From contig QANT01003913.1 of NCBI GenBank assembly GCA_003254885.1, positions 1-64,000 of the forward strand: a stretch of 64,000 nucleotides of DNA, in the 5' to 3' direction. Shown here one piece after another: positions 1 to 13,079 of this stretch. A program made the translations under genes and the position numbers. Position 1 is the first letter of the stretch. Each line of letters opens with the position of its first letter. Under the pieces are notes generated by a model, which did no database searches, was not told the DNA's origin, and saw only the letters and a program-made list of their open reading frames with translations. This DNA comes from Purshia tridentata (Eukaryota; Streptophyta; Magnoliopsida; Rosales; Rosaceae).

Positions 1-1568
1 AATATATGTCTCCTGTGTAGCTATGGCTTAAACCTATCTATTTAATCCAATCCCAAATCATATGATAATGACATAAATAAACAAAAACAAGAGAGACTAG
101 TTGTGAACCACACGATCTAGTTTTGACTACATGAGATGCTTTGCTAAAAAACTTAGGTAAGTTTAGATATAATATAGGTGCTGAGGAGGGAAGCATGATT
201 GAAAAGGGATACACAATGTTTCTTATTTATTTATTTATTTTGTATTTTTTTTTATAATTTAAATTTTTTTTAAGAGTTATAAAAAGGTTAAAATGGTCTT
301 TATAAAAATGATGTAGTTAAATAAATAATGAGATGAAAATTATATGTCTTTGAGGCACAAGTGAGGCATGATTTACTGAGGCACCCTAGCACTTGCCACT
401 TCCCATCATGATTATATTAATTACATAAAAGTTTTGCTCCTATTTTTCAGGAATTCGCACATTCTAGTTAAATGAAAAACTTTCTTGCAACATCGTGACA
501 TCACCAACAAAGACGAGGATAGAATGCCCCAAACCTCAATGCCAACTCTGTTAAAGGAAAGTTTTTCTCTTAGCTATACACGTGGCGAGACTCGATCTAG
601 GACAATGTTTGGCCACGACAATACTTATCTACCTATTACAAGGGGTCGATGTTGTAGGACATAGGTTTTGATATGCATGTCCTTTTATGTTCTTTAATTT
701 GTTTTATATATAACAAAGAGAAGAAATTATTAATACATGCATTGGCTTCAGCACCATCTTCAATCCATTTACAGTTATCATAAACCTGATTACAAGAAAG
801 AACTTTTTGCTCACTACGTACGGAATCAATCTATCAAATTGCCGAGTGAGTGCTTCTTCTGCAGAATCTCAAATTGCCGAATATGGTTTTGATATTGATG
901 TTGATAAATTGATATTAATTAATGGATTAATAATTGGTGTGTATAAGTTATATGAACGTTGAAAGTTTTCATGTTCAGTGAATGTTTTTCACAAAATTAA
1001 TAATCATCAATTGTGACAGTTGGACAAAAGGGTTAGAATTTAATTTGGTCATATGTCTAGGTAGGCATATAAAAACTGAATTAAATACTCAAAGAAGAAT
1101 TAAAAAAGTAAAACCAAAAATCTGGGTTTGTACAATCAAGTGCGACTAATGAATAAACGAATGTGCTTTTACTATTGGCTAAAATGTATTCATGTGCATT
1201 GCAGAGACATACAAAAAGTCTGAAACCAATGATATTTTTATATGTATGTGTGTATTATATTTGAATATTTAGTAATGCAAGAAGCAAAATTGTAGAGGTG
1301 CAGCTGCTAGCATAATAGAGACAAAAAAACGCCTCTCTAATAAGCATTTTGCCAGCAAAGCATAGACTGTCCATACAATCAAACAAAGGAAATGAAACAA
1401 GATGATGTGATCTGCAGATATAGTGAATAAGCGCACTAAGGTTTCTGCAGAGGGCAGATAGGAAGTTACGCGGGTAGTACTTCTTTCAGTGAAGAATATA
1501 ATAAATATTGACGTTTGAGCTGTCTTCTCCTTCATAGTTTGGAGTGCTTGGCAGAGATCGATACAAGT
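1..1568. other. Intergenic / ABCC upstream region
   Basis: AT-rich DNA with no convincing gene. It contains T-rich and TTTA-rich stretches around 220-270. A short reverse-strand open frame at 1269-1535 has no recognisable domain and lies where the ABCC promoter and leader should be. I see no clear TATA box of high quality and no transposon ends. Confidence 0.6.
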
Positions 1569-4500
1569 ATGGCTTCCTTGAGGAGTTCAGTACTTGGTAA
1601 GTACCCCATATGATCATTTTCTCTCTTTCTCTCTTGTGTTTATAGTTGTGCAAAAAGAGTCTCAAATGGTGGACTGGAGTTAGTTAAGTTCTGGATGCAT
1701 ATAGGTCTTTTGATTCCTGTATATATATGCTATAGGCAACTCCTATACAGGAATCAAGTCATCCTATATGCATCCGGAACTTAATAAAAGCCCAGTAGTT
1801 CACTGTTTAAGAAGTTTTCACTATATTTGTATGCATGTGCACACTATGAATTATATGGTATATATAGTTTGTAGTGAATAAAAATTTGATGCTCTTATAA
1901 TGAAGTAGAATTCAAGATTTTGGTGTTGAGTGATCTTCCTCTGTATGGTTTTACGTCTTTTTCTTCTTTCTGCTTGATCATGTGATTCATATATATATAT
2001 ATATCTCTCTCTCTCTCTCTCCCTATATTTTCTTAATTCAAGGCAACTTTTCCTTTTTACATTAGGACCAAATCTTGTTCTTTTTTTTTTGTATTAATAT
2101 ATAAATATAGCACTCCATGCACTTGTTCAATCTTTTTCCAACTTCCCAGTACTATTCAGCATGCAGTTGTATGATGATTCTGACTGTTTAATTTCCTCGC
2201 AATATTGGATATGCAGGGAGTGCTTTCTCATTGATTTGTGATGGAGAATTTGATCTGGGTTCTTACTGCACTCAAAGAACTATCATTCATCTCGTAAATC
2301 TATTATTCCTATTTGCTTTCTGCTTATTTACGCTTATAGGTTCTATAAGAAAGCATCATATTACCAATCACACCAGAAGAGACCAGTTCTCTGTAGTTGT
2401 CTCAATCTGTTGCGCTCTTACTGGCATTGCATATTTTGCTGCTGGTTTATGGGATCTAATAGCCACAAATGATGAATCCCATCATTTTGGCCAGTTCGAT
2501 TACTTTGTCAAAGGACTAGTTTGGATTTCCTTCACAGTTTCCTTGCTTGTTCAAAGGTCCAAATGGATCAAAATTCTCAACTCTGTTTGGTGGGTGTCCT
2601 TCTTTTCGTTGGTCTCGGTTCTAAACATTGAAATACTTGTAAGAACCCATAACATTGACATGTTTGACGCAATGACATGGCCAGTGAACCTTTTGCTTCT
2701 CCTGTGTGCTGTTAGAAACCTCAGTCGCTTTGTTTATCAACATGCCCAAGATGACAGCCTATCTGAGCCTTTATTAGCCAAAAAGTCTGCTGGAAAGAGC
2801 CACCAAACAGAACTAGAGCATGCCGGTTTCCTTAGCAAATTGACATTTGCTTGGATTAACCCTTTACTCAACTTAGGTTCCTCAAAAACGTTAGCTCTTG
2901 AAGACATCCCTTCTCTGGTTTCCGAAGATGAAGCAGATTTAGCATATCAAAAGTTTGCTCAAGCATGGGATTCACTGTCGAGGGAGAAGAACTCCAGCAG
3001 TACCAAGAACCTGGTTCTAAGGGCCATTTCAAAAGTATACTTGAAAGAAAATATATGGATTGCCTTCTGTGCATTCCTCAGGACCATTTCAGTTGTAGTT
3101 TCTCCTCTTATACTCTATGCTTTTGTAAATTATTCGAATAGCGAGGAGGAAAATCTCAATGAAGGCCTCATTATAGTGGGGTGTTTAATCCTTACCAAGT
3201 TGGTTGAATCCTTGAGCCAGAGACATTGGTTTTTTGATGCAAGGAGGTCTGGAATGAGGATGAGGTCAGCCTTGATGGTGGCAGTGTATCAAAAGCAGCT
3301 GAAGCTTTCTAGTGTAGGAAGGAGAAGACACTCAGCTGGGGAGATTGTGAATTACATAGCAGTTGATGCCTATCGAATGGGTGAGTTCCCATGGTGGTTT
3401 CATTCAACTTGGAGCTTTGCATTGCAGCTATTCCTTGCCATTGGTGTTCTATTTGGGGTGGTGGGTCTTGGTGCTCTTCCTGGTTTAATTCCTCTCATCA
3501 TTTGTGGTCTCCTGAATGTGCCATTTGCAAAGGTACTTCAGAAGTGTCAGTCCCAGTTCATGATAGCTCAAGATGAGAGGCTTAGAGCCACTTCTGAGGT
3601 CCTAAACAGTATGAAAATCATTAAGTTACAATCATGGGAAGAGAAATTCAAAAAATTGGTCGATTCCCTTCGTGAAAGAGAATTCAAATGGTTGGCTGAG
3701 GCACAATTTAAAAAGGCTTATGGCACTTTGCTGTATTGGATGTCACCAACCATCATCTCCTCAGTTATTTTTCTGGGATGCATGCTCTTTAAAAGTGTCC
3801 CTCTGAATGCAAGTACCATATTCACGGTTCTAGCTTCATTAAGGAGCATGGGAGAACCTGTCAGAATGATACCAGAGGCTCTTTCAGTAATGATACAAGT
3901 CAAGGTCTCATTTGATCGGCTCAATGCTTTTTTACTTGATGAGGAGCTAAAAGACAGTGAAATAAGAAAACTTCCTTCACAGAATTCAGATGAGAGTTTA
4001 AGAATAGAGAGGGGCATGTTCAGCTGGTATCCTGAATCAACAATTCCAACACTGAGAGATTTGAATTTGGAAGTAAAATGGGAGCAGAAAATTGCAGTCT
4101 GTGGACCAGTTGGAGCTGGAAAATCATCACTTTTATGTGCTATTCTTGGAGAGATGCCCAAAATTTCAGGAACTGTGAGTTTAAAAGCAGATGACAAATG
4201 TTATATACAATATATCATGCCCTAAGTTTTTGCCACTAATTTTAATGATTGTAAACAGGTTGATGTATTTGGAACCATAGCCTATGTTTCTCAGACTTCC
4301 TGGATACAAAGCGGGACAGTTCGTGATAACATACTCTACGGGAAGACAATGGACAAGAATAAATATGAGAAGGCCATACAAGCTTGTGCTTTGGATAAGG
4401 ACATTAATAGTTTTGACCATGGTGATCTTACTGAAATAGGCCAGAGGGGGATTAACATGAGTGGAGGACAGAAGCAAAGGATTCAGCTGGCCCGAGCTGT

Positions 4501-7500
4501 CTATAGTGATGCTGACATCTATCTCCTTGATGACCCCTTTAGTGCAGTGGATGCACATACTGCTGCAACTCTATTTCATGTAAGACACAAATTCAAGAAT
4601 TTTTTGAATCATGGAAACCAAATTTAGTCTCATTATAGAAACATTTACTCAATTTGAATGGCTTATGCAGGATTGCGTCATGGATGCTCTAGCAAGGAAA
4701 ACTGTAATTCTAGTGACTCATCAAGTAGAATTTCTCTCAGAAGTTGATAAAATTCTGGTATATTAGCTTGCATTTGAATTTTATTTGTCATGAAGATATA
4801 AACTGTCTCATTTATGAAACCCAATGAATATTTGCTTAGATAACTAAGACACTTGTGTTTGCAAATTATTTCATTTTCCAGGTAATGGAGGGTGGACAAA
4901 TTACTCAATCCGGAAGCTATGAGGATATGTTGACAGCAGGAACAGCATTTGAGCAGCTTGTGAATGCTCATAGAGATGCAGTAACAACATTGGGTAATTC
5001 AATTTATCAAAGCCTGGGAGAATCTGATAAGGGAGATATGGTTAGGCCAGAGGAGCCTCATGAGTCTAACCTCACTGGAGATAACAGTGAAGGGGATATT
5101 TCATTGAAGGGTGCACCGGGGGTGCAACTAACAGAAGAAGAAGAGAAAGAGATGGGTGATGTTGGATGGAGGCCCTTTTGGGATTATCTTTTTGTTTCTA
5201 AGGGAACACTTCTTCTATGCTTAGGCATAATAACACAGTCTGGTTTTGTTGGTCTTCAGGCTGCTTCAACTTATTGGCTAGCTCTAGCCATTCAAATTCC
5301 TAAAATAACCAATGGCGTACTCATCGGTGTTTATACTGCAATTTCAACACTTAGTGCTGTCTTTGTGTTTCTAAGATCAACTATCGCAGCCCATATGGGA
5401 TTGAAAGCTTCTAGAGCCTTTTTCTCTGGTTTCACTGATGCTATCTTTAAGGCTCCCATGCTTTTCTTTGACTCAACCCCTGTTGGGCGGATTTTGACGC
5501 GAGTAAGTATACTTCATCCTCGAAAACACCTGAAAACATACTTTCAATTACTTATTTCAGAATTCATGTCAATATTTCTTCTCTTTTTTCTTTTTTGTTC
5601 TTTTGCAGGCTTCATCAGATTTAAGTATTTTGGATTTTGACATACCTTTCTCCATTATCTTTGTTGTGTCTGCTGGCACTGAACTGTTGGCAATGATTGG
5701 AATTATGGCTTCTGTCACATGGCAAGTTCTCATTGTAGCCAGTCTAGCCATGGTTGCTGCAAAATATGTTCAGGTGGCTTGGAATTTAAGCTTCTTGATT
5801 TTCTTCAATCTCTTTCTTTCTTTACCAATGGAATGATGGAACTAACTTTTTTTTTGTTTCAAGAGTTATTATCTAGCCTCTGCAAGGGAACTAATAAGAA
5901 TCAATGGAACAACCAAAGCTCCTGTTATGAATTATGCAGCTGAGACATCACTTGGAGTGGTCACTATAAGAGCTTTTAAAATGGTCGACAGATTCTTCCA
6001 CAACTACCTGAAGCTAGTTGACACAGATGCCAGACTGTTCTTTCATTCTAATGCAACCATGGAGTGGTTAATTATAAGGACAGAAGCACTTCAGAATTTG
6101 ACCCTTTTCGCCGCTGCTTTTCTCCTTATTTTACTTCCTAAGGGTTTTGTTCCTCCAGGTACTTATTACATTATTAGAGGAGTAATACATGTTTCACACG
6201 AAGGAATTTGAGGGTGTTTAACAGAATTGCCTATCTTTCTGGATGTCTGCAGGGCTTGTGGGGCTTTCTCTTTCTTATGCTTTAACACTAACAGGGACAC
6301 AGATTTTTGTGACGCGATGGTATTGTAACTTATCAAACTACATTGTCTCTGTTGAAAGGATAAAACAATTCATGCAGATTCCACCAGAGCCTCCAGCAAT
6401 TGTGGAGGACAAGAGACCACCATCTTCATGGCCTCAAAAGGGTAGAATAGAGCTGTATTCTCTGAAGGTAATACACCCAAAATCATACACATGAACTTCC
6501 TTATTGGAGCTCCTTGACCACCTTATCATTTGATCATTAAAATTCTGAAAATTAATTATTTCTTTTGGTTGGTTACAGATAAAATATCGTCCGAATGCTC
6601 CACTAGTTCTCAAAGGAGTTACATGCACATTCAAAGAAGGGACTAGAGTAGGAGTTGTGGGAAGGACAGGAAGCGGAAAAACTACACTCATAAGTGCTTT
6701 GTTTCGTTTAGTAGAGCCTAGCGGTGGTAAAATTATTATAGATGGACTTGATATCTGCTCCATGGGTCTGAAAGATCTGAGAATGAAGCTCAGCATCATC
6801 CCTCAAGAACCAACTCTTTTCAAGGGTAGCATCCGAACCAACTTGGATCCTCTAGGCCTTTACTCCGATGATGAAATATGGAGGGTGAGCCAACTGACTC
6901 CAATTTTGAAAAGGCTTTTCCTGCATTATTTTGTGCATTGTTTCTCAGCAAGGTTTACTAATGAAATTCAGTTTAGGCATCACTTAGATGTAGTTCTGTT
7001 CTTTACTAGACATTGTGGAAAATTAATGACTTTTGAATTTGTAGGCTCTAGAGAAGTGTCAGCTCAAGGAAACAGTCAGCAACCTACCTAATCTACTAGA
7101 CTCATCTGGTGGGTTCATGATGTTTCCTATATACGAATGAAAATTTTCATGCTGAATATTTTATTTCTGCACCAGTTCCATCAAGTCTAATGAGGTTGTA
7201 ATTGAATAGATCACATTGCTATATAACTGTGATGATTTTCCAACAGTGAGTGATGAAGGGGAAAATTGGAGTGCTGGGCAACGCCAGCTCTTTTGCCTTG
7301 GCAGAGTCCTGCTCAAGAGAAACAGAATTCTAGTTCTTGATGAGGCAACAGCTTCCATTGATTCTGCTACAGATGCCATTCTGCAGAGGATCATCAGGCA
7401 GGAATTCGCAGAATGCACGGTGATAACAGTAGCTCACAGAGTTCCAACCGTTATAGACAGTGACATGGTCATGGTCCTCTCCTATGGTATGCTCTTATAC

Positions 7501-7731
7501 AAGACATCACAAATTCTACCTAACAATATGACTAAGCTGGTGTCACATGCCTATGTAGTGTGGAAATTTTGGTATTTGGATATCAGGCCTGTTGTTAATA
7601 TGTAGTGTGGTATTTGTTTTGCTTATGCAGGGAAGCTGGTGGAATATGAAGAACCTTCAAAGCTCCTGGATACCAACTCCTACTTCTCCAAGCTTGTAGC
7701 TGAATATTGGTCAAGCTGCAAGAGAAACTGA
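1569..7731 (+). CDS. ABCC8: ABC transporter C family (MRP-type) full-size transporter, ABCC8-like
   Basis: Multidrug-resistance-associated ABC exporter, expected in the vacuolar or plasma membrane and to move conjugated organic anions by ATP hydrolysis. Exons: 1569-1596, 2217-4174, 4259-4579, 4671-4757, 4882-5502, 5609-5773, 5864-6158, 6253-6467, 6579-6884, 7045-7108, 7247-7486, 7631-7731. They join to 4,401 nt, 1,466 residues, normal for a plant ABCC. The start is the short exon 1 ([10 protein letters not shown]), which splices in frame into exon 2. An N-terminal hydrophobic TMD0-like region is followed by TMD1 and NBD1: Walker A GPVGAGKS (about 639-646), signature MSGGQ (729-733), Walker B IYLLDD (749-754). 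TMD2 and NBD2 follow: Walker A GRTGSGKT (1258-1265), degenerate signature WSAGQ (1361-1365), Walker B ILVLDE with catalytic Glu about 1386. The Asp in place of Glu in NBD1 is usual for ABCC. Both sites look intact. ABCC8 versus ABCC15 is not settled without a tree. Confidence 0.9.
1685..1783. repeat. Near-perfect inverted repeat (hairpin) in ABCC intron 1
   Basis: The left arm at 1685-1723 and the right arm at 1744-1783 are reverse complements over about 39 bases with around five differences. The loop is about 20 bases and is itself AT-rich. Weaker pairing continues outward to roughly 1655 and 1812. It could be a small MITE or a young miRNA-type foldback. The sequence cannot tell these apart. 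Confidence 0.75.
1989..2022. repeat. Compound (AT)n(CT)n microsatellite, ABCC intron 1
   Basis: An uninterrupted AT dinucleotide run passes directly into a CT run. It lies in intron 1, about 190 bases before exon 2. Confidence 0.9.
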
Positions 7732-8354
7732 TTCCCAAAACACCAACCACCACCAATCCATCTGGTTTGAGAGTATAAAAGCCTAAATGTTGGTAAAAAT
7801 TTAGATCATTTGTATAATAGTTAAGGAACTATTTGATTGGAAACGTTCTGTAGAATTGTATTAGTCTGATGAAAAACTTGTGGTCAGTATAAAATATTGG
7901 AAGGATAGGCCTTCCATTTTACAAGATGAGGTGAGTTATAAAACAAAAGAAAGAGGAAGAGAGTTTGGAAACTTTGCTGGACACATAAAGGTATTGGCAC
8001 CGTAAAATCGAACATCCTTGCAAATGGCGTATGAGCTTGTATGAAGCAATAAGAAAAAAAGATAAAAGTTATGAAAGTTAACTTTTACTTCATATACATC
8101 ATACAGCATCTCCAAAAGTACATGTTTATAGTCTTTTGAGTCTAAATTTATTTCTCTGTAAGGTCACCAATTCCTTTAACTTCTAAATATCCATTATTGT
8201 TTGTTTGCATGTCTAAGTATGTAAGCCTCAGATTGATTATGAGTTAGCATGAGCTCAATACCAGAGAGAATTCTACAGGACAGAAACACTACCCATTTGT
8301 GGAAACCCAACGAACCAATAAATCCATGACATCTAGCTCAATATCTAGACTAAA

Positions 8355-8396
<42 letters not shown>

Positions 8397-11234
8397 GTCG
8401 TTTTGTGGGGCAGACAGTCACAAATTTTTTTTTTTTTATAGATTTTAGCTGACCAACCGGTCAGCTGTATAAGAGGGGTCTCATTGTCATTTGGGTACAT
8501 CGACCAGTCGGCGATGAGAAATTTTCAAAAAGACGTTCACACCTGAGAATTTTTGTGTATACATATATATATATATATAGAGAAGACAAAAAATTTAATT
8601 AACAGAAAATCATGTTGATGTGACTATAAAAAGAAGGATCTATTAGAGCCTTGAGCACTAACGCACTATCAATATTAGGAAGAAAAGACATGAGAAAAAA
8701 AAAAAACCAATCAAAATATATTTGGCAAAAGAACTGTTGATTGAGTGGATTCCTCTACGAAAACAGTAACATCTAGCAGTAAAGAAAATAGAAAAACAAT
8801 TTGTAAATGATATGAGATTGGGTCCAGAAATCTTCAATCAAATACAGAGGAGTCAATAAACTTATCATAAAAAAGTGTTGGACCCGATTCAATGTAAAAA
8901 ATTAAGTCTAATCAAATGTTGAATTGCTGACATATCCATAAAAATCCCAGCAATCTAGGACACAGTTCCCACTACCGCATTCAATTTGTTGCGTGTACAC
9001 AGCTAGCACTTAGAACTTAGAAGAGTACATAGCTACTTGTCATATTCAAAGATCATGCGTTTTAAGAGTGCCCACTGCCTTTGAAGAAAGCACTTTTCAC
9101 CACTTTTTATCATGTTCATGTCTGTTCTATATCATCAAAACAAATCGGTACACAACAAAATATATGATTGACGTATTTGACAATGCATGCCTAATTTATG
9201 CCATTCTGCAAACACACGCTGCAAAAGCCGACAACCACTTACTATTTTTGATTTGTGTCAATTCAAATTCATGATTATGTTGTCATGAAATAGGACTTTT
9301 AGCTACATATCGTGCTTTTAAGGCCAAACTTCGTTTTTGGTTCATGGCATTTGTACCAAGTTCCACGAACATTGCAATTTCATCTGTATTAGTTTTATAA
9401 TGGTTGTCATTTGAGCACACATCTTTAATTCTATCAATTTTTTCAATACAAATAGCATGTGATGTGCGTGAATGGAGTATTTTAGTATGTTTAACTTCAT
9501 TGTCACAGTCTAAAATACCTCCACTCAATGCGAATCATATCTCATTTTCATCAACAAATTGACTATATTAGAGATGTGTCCTTGAATCACAAATTCACAA
9601 TTGTTAAGAAACACAAATGAAACCAGAGTGACCAACCAAGCTGCTTTTACCTTTTATAAAGGCAAATGATCAGTGTACTAACGCGTCACTTTTGCTGAGT
9701 AATTTTTGTCCACAAAAGAAAAGAGGCATATATAATAGTTCAATCATTTGCAGGGAAAGAACAGTATGACAATTAGCTGACAAAGTAGCGACAGTGGAGA
9801 CATAGTGTATGAAGATTGCATATATCTTTGAAGAGAAGGATCCAAATCTAGTGTGAATTAAAGGAAGCATTTAGAGCTACCCTTGACTCTTCTTTTGACT
9901 CTATTCTTCAACTTCATGTTAGATCTCCTGCATTATATACATATTATGTTTTCTAGTTTGAATTTTTAAAGCTAAGTGTTTGCTTAAGATGACATTAGAT
10001 ATGTGGTTTTCTGGAAGGTTCTGAGTTCAAAATTACCTCCCATCCTCATCAGTCACTTCTTACTTATCATGTAAGGTGGGCTGCACTTATACTATATGAT
10101 CCCGTTTTGGTGTACATAATTGGAGAGAAATATGTTAATTAACTACATTCATTGAAGGAAGAAGATGAAATGAAATATGTCTTTTTAACTTGAAGGAAGA
10201 AAATGAATTAGTCAGAAAGGATTGAAATCTAAAACTTATCCCCACTAATCCCAAAATTTTTGTGGGGATTAGAATGGATAAATTTTAAATATCAATTTTT
10301 TATAATCAATCTTTTTTTTTTTAGAGTAAAAAGCTTCTTCTTCTTTGAATACACATTAAATTTCGTTATTTATCATATCTAATTCAATCTTAAGTATTAA
10401 ACAAATATGTTTATAATCTCCACATGTAAGATAAAACTGCACGATTGTCTAACACATTCTTTATTATCACAAGAAGTAGTAATTTCAAAGCAAATTAAGT
10501 GCGAGAAAATTGCACAATATTGCCAGCAGGGACTCCAGAAGGCTACCCACATCTCATAATTTTGAAAAAAAAAGAAGAAAAAGAAAAAGAAGAGTTTTCT
10601 TCCTTTGTTGTCTTTTACAAGGTCTGTATGTGACCACAATCCCAGTCGGATGAGGTCGTTCTCCACTTATGAAAGTTGCCTTCAATTATTAAAAGTCTGA
10701 ATTGCCACACGTTCTGCATATGCATGCATAATAATACCTAATAAGACTTTCAAAGCACTCCATTTAAGTTTGAATGGTGGTCTGTTTTTTATTTTCTTTC
10801 ACCCACAAAGACCTGGAAGAACTTTCAACAAACATGGCAGTCAATTTGTGTAGTCTATTCCTCCAATGTTCTTGATTATTCGATATTTATATAAAAATAT
10901 TGTTTGGTGATTTAGGATTAAACCTCCCCACAAGAAGATTAAACAAAAGGACAATTGTTAGCCTATTTTAGATTTTTCCTTTTTGTTGACCATTTAAGAA
11001 TTGGAAGCCCATAAATGCAACAAACCATTTCACCCTCTTTTTTTTCTCAAGGAAATATATATTGATCCAATATTCTTGATCAATGAGCAATCACAGACTC
11101 AGAATCCTTGTTTCTAAACCAGGAAAACAAGCAGGGGTTAAAAGGGTTTACTGAATTTGCTAGCTATATGACATTAATATGCTAGCATCAGTTCAACCAC
11201 TTGATGATAATGCACACACACACACACACATTCA
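7732..11234. other. Intergenic region, convergent 3' ends of ABCC and pyrophosphatase genes
   Basis: No gene recognised. It contains the ABCC 3' UTR, (TA)n runs at about 8361-8390 and 8562-8580, and an 18-bp near-palindrome at 8448-8465 (gctgaccaaccggtcagc). Short open frames such as 9283-9528 (-) have no recognisable domain. A (CA)n run at about 11212-11230 sits directly after the pyrophosphatase stop codon. Confidence 0.6.
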
Positions 11235-12600
11235 CTATTGATGAACAGGGAGAGCTTGAGGCAAGGCCTCATGAGCAGAAACGGAAATTGTCTGCAGCTT
11301 GCAATCAGTGGAAATAAATTGAGCATTTTCTTCTATGGAAATTGTGTTGATGAGTTGTAGCAGAATGTGCTCAAGCTCTTCCCCATCAGTCCACTCATGG
11401 ATGCCAGCTTTGATAAGGAGTGGGTTCTTGCAGATCAGATCATAAAGTGGGAAATTCTTCCTTGGCATTACAAAATTTCCTTCCTTGAGCTTCAAGCTTG
11501 GGCAGTAATCACCACTTCCATCGCCAAGGTAGATGATCTTTTTCTTCCCTTCTACAGAGGCTTGGATTCTTTCAATGACCACACTCTGTAATTAATTAGT
11601 GCAAAAGAAAATCAACTTCATGATTTTGTAATAGTTTATTAATATTTACTATATTTAAGAAATGCTGATGACATAATAATCATCACAGATAAGAAATAGT
11701 GACCTCAGGTCAAATCCTTGATTATGACATTCAAGATTGGACAACTATTCAAGGATGTCCATAGAATAAAGCAAAACTAATTTAAAATGTTCCAAGCCCT
11801 TTGGATTGGACCCAAAAACTTTAAAATATAAAATATTATACTATCAAATTGTGGATTTTTTTTAAAAAATGAAATAATATACCTTGCACATGTTGGGAGG
11901 GCAGAGGCTGCAGCCATGAGGGGATATGGTGAAATCATGGTGAGGCAAAATCCTAAGCCTTCTTTCTTCATCAACATAACTTGGGTTAGTGTTGATCTCT
12001 GAGAAATATTCCTCTAGCCCAAGATGCTTCAAAATTGTCTCAATGAAAAAGAGATTTGCATCACTAACAATCCTCAAATCACACCTGCATGCACCACCCA
12101 AAATAAAAAACCCACCAGAAAATTAATTAATTATATTCTCCAAAAAAAACTTATAAAAAAGTTTGGAGGAGGAAGGGTGGTTCACAATTCACATACCCCA
12201 AAGCATGGGCTGCTTTAATGGCTGGCACCACTCTAGGATGAATTGGAGTCCTGTTCAGTACCTCTACAATGTCTTCAATGGTTTTTCCTTGTGAATGAAG
12301 CTCCTTCATCATCCTATCCTGCAAAATTTTGTCAAAGAAGAAACACATATTGAGCTTTGAGGCCTATGAAATCATATATTATACATAGCAAAAAGAAATT
12401 ATGCATGTCACACCACGATATCATAGAACATATATATGTGAAGAAATTCAAAGCTTAATTACCATGAGCGAGTTCCACGGCATGGTTGGGAGGAGTTGAT
12501 TGAACAAGTCGGTTGCACCCAACTCATCAACGACCCAGTTATCGCTGTCACACTCAATAATGGTCTTGTCGAAGTCGAAAACCACCACAGTTCCTGCCAT
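11235..12600 (-). CDS. PHOSPHO1-like HAD phosphatase / inorganic pyrophosphatase (PPsPase1/PPsPase2-like)
   Basis: Small cytosolic HAD-superfamily phosphatase of the plant PPsPase1 (PS2) / PPsPase2 group, known to hydrolyse pyrophosphate and related small phosphates and, in Arabidopsis, to be induced by phosphate starvation. Exons on the minus strand: 12600-12463, 12318-12197, 12084-11883, 11585-11235. They sum to 813 nt, 270 residues, full length for the family. Motif I is DFDKT with nucleophile Asp9 and Asp11. The acidic motif GDGSGDYCP carries Asp176 and Asp180. A DLFNQLLPTMPWNSLM block and a C-rich HGCSLCPPNMCK segment match the plant subfamily. The start is the only ATG just ahead of the HAD motif. 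A TATA box and two P1BS elements lie upstream, fitting control by PHR1-type factors. Which paralogue it is, and its preferred substrate, cannot be decided here. Confidence 0.92.
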
Positions 12601-12725
12601 TCTCCTAAGAAAAGATGCAAAAACTCAATGACCCAGAAACAGATTCTCTGTGAACTATTTGGCAAACAAAGCAAGCAAGAAGCACAAAAACTCTCTTGGT
12701 TCCAAGAGACCACATAGAGGGATGG

Positions 12726-12733
12726 TATTTATA
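12726..12733 (-). promoter_or_regulatory. TATA box of the pyrophosphatase gene
   Basis: On the minus strand this reads TATAAATA, about 126 bases upstream of the ATG at 12600. That leaves room for a leader of roughly 90-100 bases. It is a strong match in the expected position. Confidence 0.7.
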
Positions 12734-12990
12734 GTGACCCAAGTGTGTTATTTTTGTGAATGAGAAGCTGCTACGCGGTTACCAAATACCAATTGGGATT
12801 TGATTCCAAGGGAATATTACATGAATAAAGAGAGGTTTAGTGGTAAGTTAGGGAGAGAACAGTACAGTTGTCTAGAATTTGTTAGGTGGAACTATGGGGT
12901 TGTGGCCGTTGGATTGGATGACTTTGACGTGGGTGTGAATCGGACGGGGAAGAGAGTAGAGGGGTTGATGGATAAAACGCGGGAATAAGA

Positions 12991-12998
12991 GAATATTC
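12991..12998. promoter_or_regulatory. P1BS element (PHR1-binding site), proximal
   Basis: GAATATTC is a fully palindromic match to the P1BS consensus GNATATNC. It lies about 390 bases upstream of the pyrophosphatase ATG. PHR1-type MYB factors bind this site in phosphate-starvation genes. The role here is inferred from position and gene family. Confidence 0.6.
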
Positions 12999-13062
12999 GA
13001 GAGAATTGAATTCAGTTGGTTTGCTGGATACCTTGAAAAGCACTTTTCACCACTAAACCAAG

Positions 13063-13070
13063 GAATATGC
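13063..13070. promoter_or_regulatory. P1BS element (PHR1-binding site), distal
   Basis: GAATATGC matches GNATATNC and lies 72 bases from the proximal copy (start to start), about 463 bases upstream of the ATG. Two sites this close are unlikely by chance, even in AT-rich DNA, but that judgement is informal. Confidence 0.55.
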
Positions 13071-13079
13071 CGGGTATGG

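Noticed and set aside
9283-9528. 81-codon reverse frame in the ABCC-pyrophosphatase gap
   Set aside because: No recognisable domain, no splice context and AT-rich surroundings. I considered a transposase-related fragment but could not support it.
11367-11591. Plus-strand frame opposite the pyrophosphatase exon 4
   Set aside because: Shadow of the conserved minus-strand coding sequence.
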